64,000 nucleotides of DNA, taken from positions 3,292,618-3,356,617 of the forward strand of contig NC_052032.1 of the NCBI RefSeq assembly GCF_015832195.1, in the 5' to 3' direction. Below the pieces are notes generated by a model. It worked only from the letters and a program-made list of their open reading frames with translations, did not search any database and had not been told where the DNA came from. This DNA comes from Motacilla alba alba. Its lineage: Eukaryota; Chordata; Aves; Passeriformes; Motacillidae. Positions 62,151 through 64,000 of the stretch are shown piece after piece (position 1 is the first letter of the stretch; each line of letters starts with the position of its first letter). Position numbers and translations under genes: made by a program.

Positions 62151-64000
62151 AAGACTTCTGCATGTGTTTGAACTTTTGAGAAGTGAGATGAATTTTTTGT
62201 GATATCATCCGGGCACAGCCCTGATCTGTATCCCCTGCTGCTGGGGAGACCCAGAGGCTGCTGCTGGACCATACCTTGAGACACAACAAACTCCTTGAAA
62301 CTCTGCATGGGGTTGTGGTTTTCTGGTAGAGGCAAAAGCAATATGAATTTCCCATTGGAACCCTGTGTAAAGACTAGACAGAGTCTTTGCACTCCCTAAG
62401 CAGGAAGGAAAGGACAAGGGAATTCAGGGACAGAGGCACTGGGCCATGCCCCTACTTATGAATGTGTGTAGAGGTAAATGCTGTCTCTCTCCCCTGTTCA
62501 CATCTGCCTGTTTACCTCATTCTGCACCACTGGAATTCAGCATTTTTGTGCAGCCAGACTTTGCAGCCCCTTTATCTCTCTGTGAGCCCCAAGCCAGTTG
62601 CCCCTCCTTGGTGCCCTTGCATGTTTTCCATATTAAATAAAACAACACCCCCACATGTTCTGTGGAAGGCTATTTTGAAGGCAGTCACATATCTTTACTC
62701 TTGCCTCCTCTGACCTTGATCTTTACTTTCTCTTTTTCTCCCAAAGAAAATATTTGCTTGCACTGTTATCTGTAAGCAAGATCCTTTCCCCAGGTGTGGC
62801 GATGCTGAAAGAAAAATTAATTTCTTCTACCTTCTTCCTGTCAAAGAGAGGAAACTTCCTTTTAAGCTGAGAGGAGAGACAGCCTTTAATGGATAGCCCT
62901 TGCCTAGTCAGCACTGGGTGCTCCACAGAGGAGAGTAAATAACTACCACAGTGGAAACATTTTATTAAGAAATGCAAAATAATGCCAGACCTTCTGTTCT
63001 CAAGCTGAATTTTAATCTCAACTCTTGGCTCAAGTTGAGGCTTAAACATTAATTTCTGAGGGACAGGACCTTATCCAGGACCTTATCCTTGGACCTTATA
63101 GAAACCAGGCAAGATACACTCAATTCCACTGTGTGTGATCAGCCAGAATTGCTGGTATCTGGGATACAAAATGAGAGTCAGAGCCTAGGAGAAGAGAAGA
63201 AACCTAAATAAATCAGTGGGGGGAAAAAAGAGGTCAGGCCAGGTGCAGCATAGAAGTGCTGAGTCTTCACACCACAGCAACTGATAAGGAAGGAGCCTCA
63301 TCTGCAAGTCTCAAAGTCTCAGCTCACAATTTAATGCAATGTGTGGGTTGTGCACATGCTCAGAGGCTGTTCTCTAGAAATACTGTGTAACGTGGTCACA
63401 ATGGCAAGTGAGGTAGTGGCTTTTCGCCATTACTGGAGCTTTTTTATGCTCCCATTCTTGTGTTGGAGAGTAATAATTGCTGATTTTTTTTAAGAGCTCA
63501 GTGAGCAGGCAGTGCCCAAAGCTCTCTGGATAGTGTCAGTCCCACCAGGGCAGTCTGGGCTGAGCAACTCATGTTCCCTGTGGCACTCCCAGTGTCCCAG
63601 TTTGTGAGCAGTGAGGAGCAGAGTGCTCTTACAAGACCTACGTGCTCTCCTCTGGCAGACCAAGCCAAGAGACACTGGGGTTGGTTTTGGAAAGTTGTCA
63701 GAGTAACTGAAAAACTTTCAAAGAGTTGGAAATTTTCCCAAGTTTTCTGCCACAAACTTTGTAAGAAGCCTCAAAGTGTGGTGGACAGCACTGGATCAGG
63801 TTGTCTTTGTGGTGTTAACCAGTAGGGTTTTTTCAAGACAAAGGCATTGACTGAAATAACCTGAGAAAGAATCTCAGCACGAAGCCTTGGTACAAGGTTT
63901 GGGTTTGCAGAATTGAGCTTCGCTGAGAAGCCAGTTTGCAGTCCTGTCATATGTTATTCTGAGCCATTCCTTCCAGAGCTTTGGTACCGAGCTGACACAT

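Larger units (their letters stand above)
60095..64000 (+). other. PAPPA2: PAPPA2 intron, partial (runs off the window)
   Basis: The intron starts GTAAGT (phase 2), and no further PAPPA2 exon appears before the window ends. It contains a CR1 copy at about 61969-62150 and an AT-rich block at about 60900-61140 with clustered homeodomain and octamer-type motifs. No other gene is supported; the open frames present are short and unrelated to known proteins. Confidence 0.85.

Noticed and set aside
60095..64000. Search for the next PAPPA2 exon after 60094
   Set aside because: No frame with pappalysin-like sequence (such as the conserved YCGDG segment) flanked by splice sites was found; the exon lies beyond the window.

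Overview
This window is vertebrate nuclear DNA, almost certainly from a bird. It has AT-rich, mostly non-coding sequence broken by short GC-rich exons with GT..AG splice sites. The dispersed repeats are CR1 LINE fragments of the avian type, plus one solo-LTR-like element. A songbird is plausible from the LTR and the well-preserved CR1 copies, but species cannot be fixed from the sequence alone.

The only protein-coding gene I can support is PAPPA2 (pregnancy-associated plasma protein A2, pappalysin-2), on the + strand and incomplete at both ends. Six internal coding exons are present: 13478-14546, 38454-38599, 43183-43476, 47729-47921, 53963-54084 and 59587-60094. Their reading phases join without a break (2332 nt, 777 full codons plus one base). 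They correspond to roughly residues 308-1085 if the catalytic Glu is numbered 734 as in human PAPP-A2. The product is a secreted zinc metalloprotease that cleaves IGFBP-3 and IGFBP-5 and so frees IGF. The window encodes the laminin-G-like module, two Lin12/Notch repeats, the whole catalytic core with its HEXXHXXGXXH site and Met-turn, and the first modules after it. The signal peptide and propeptide exon lies upstream, and the Sushi/CCP modules and third Lin12/Notch repeat lie downstream; neither is in the window.

Layout: 1-13477 is intron with an ancient CR1 copy near 2.6-3.2 kb and G-rich tracts near 12.2-12.4 kb. 13478-14546 is the largest exon. 14547-38453 is a 23.9 kb intron with a short CR1 copy, a striking 150-bp inverted repeat (21323-21472), a 234-bp uninterrupted TTCCC pentanucleotide array (22444-22677), another CR1 copy and simple A-rich repeats. 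38454-47921 holds three exons including the active-site exon, with an LTR-like element just inside the intron after it. 47922-64000 holds two more exons and three same-strand CR1 copies.

No tRNA, rRNA, CRISPR, bacterial or phage feature was seen. The most unusual signals are the 150-bp imperfect hairpin, the large pure TTCCC/GGGAA array, a possible retained-intron isoform ending at the edge of the LTR, and the symmetric phase of the active-site exon. I found no convincing novel gene system.
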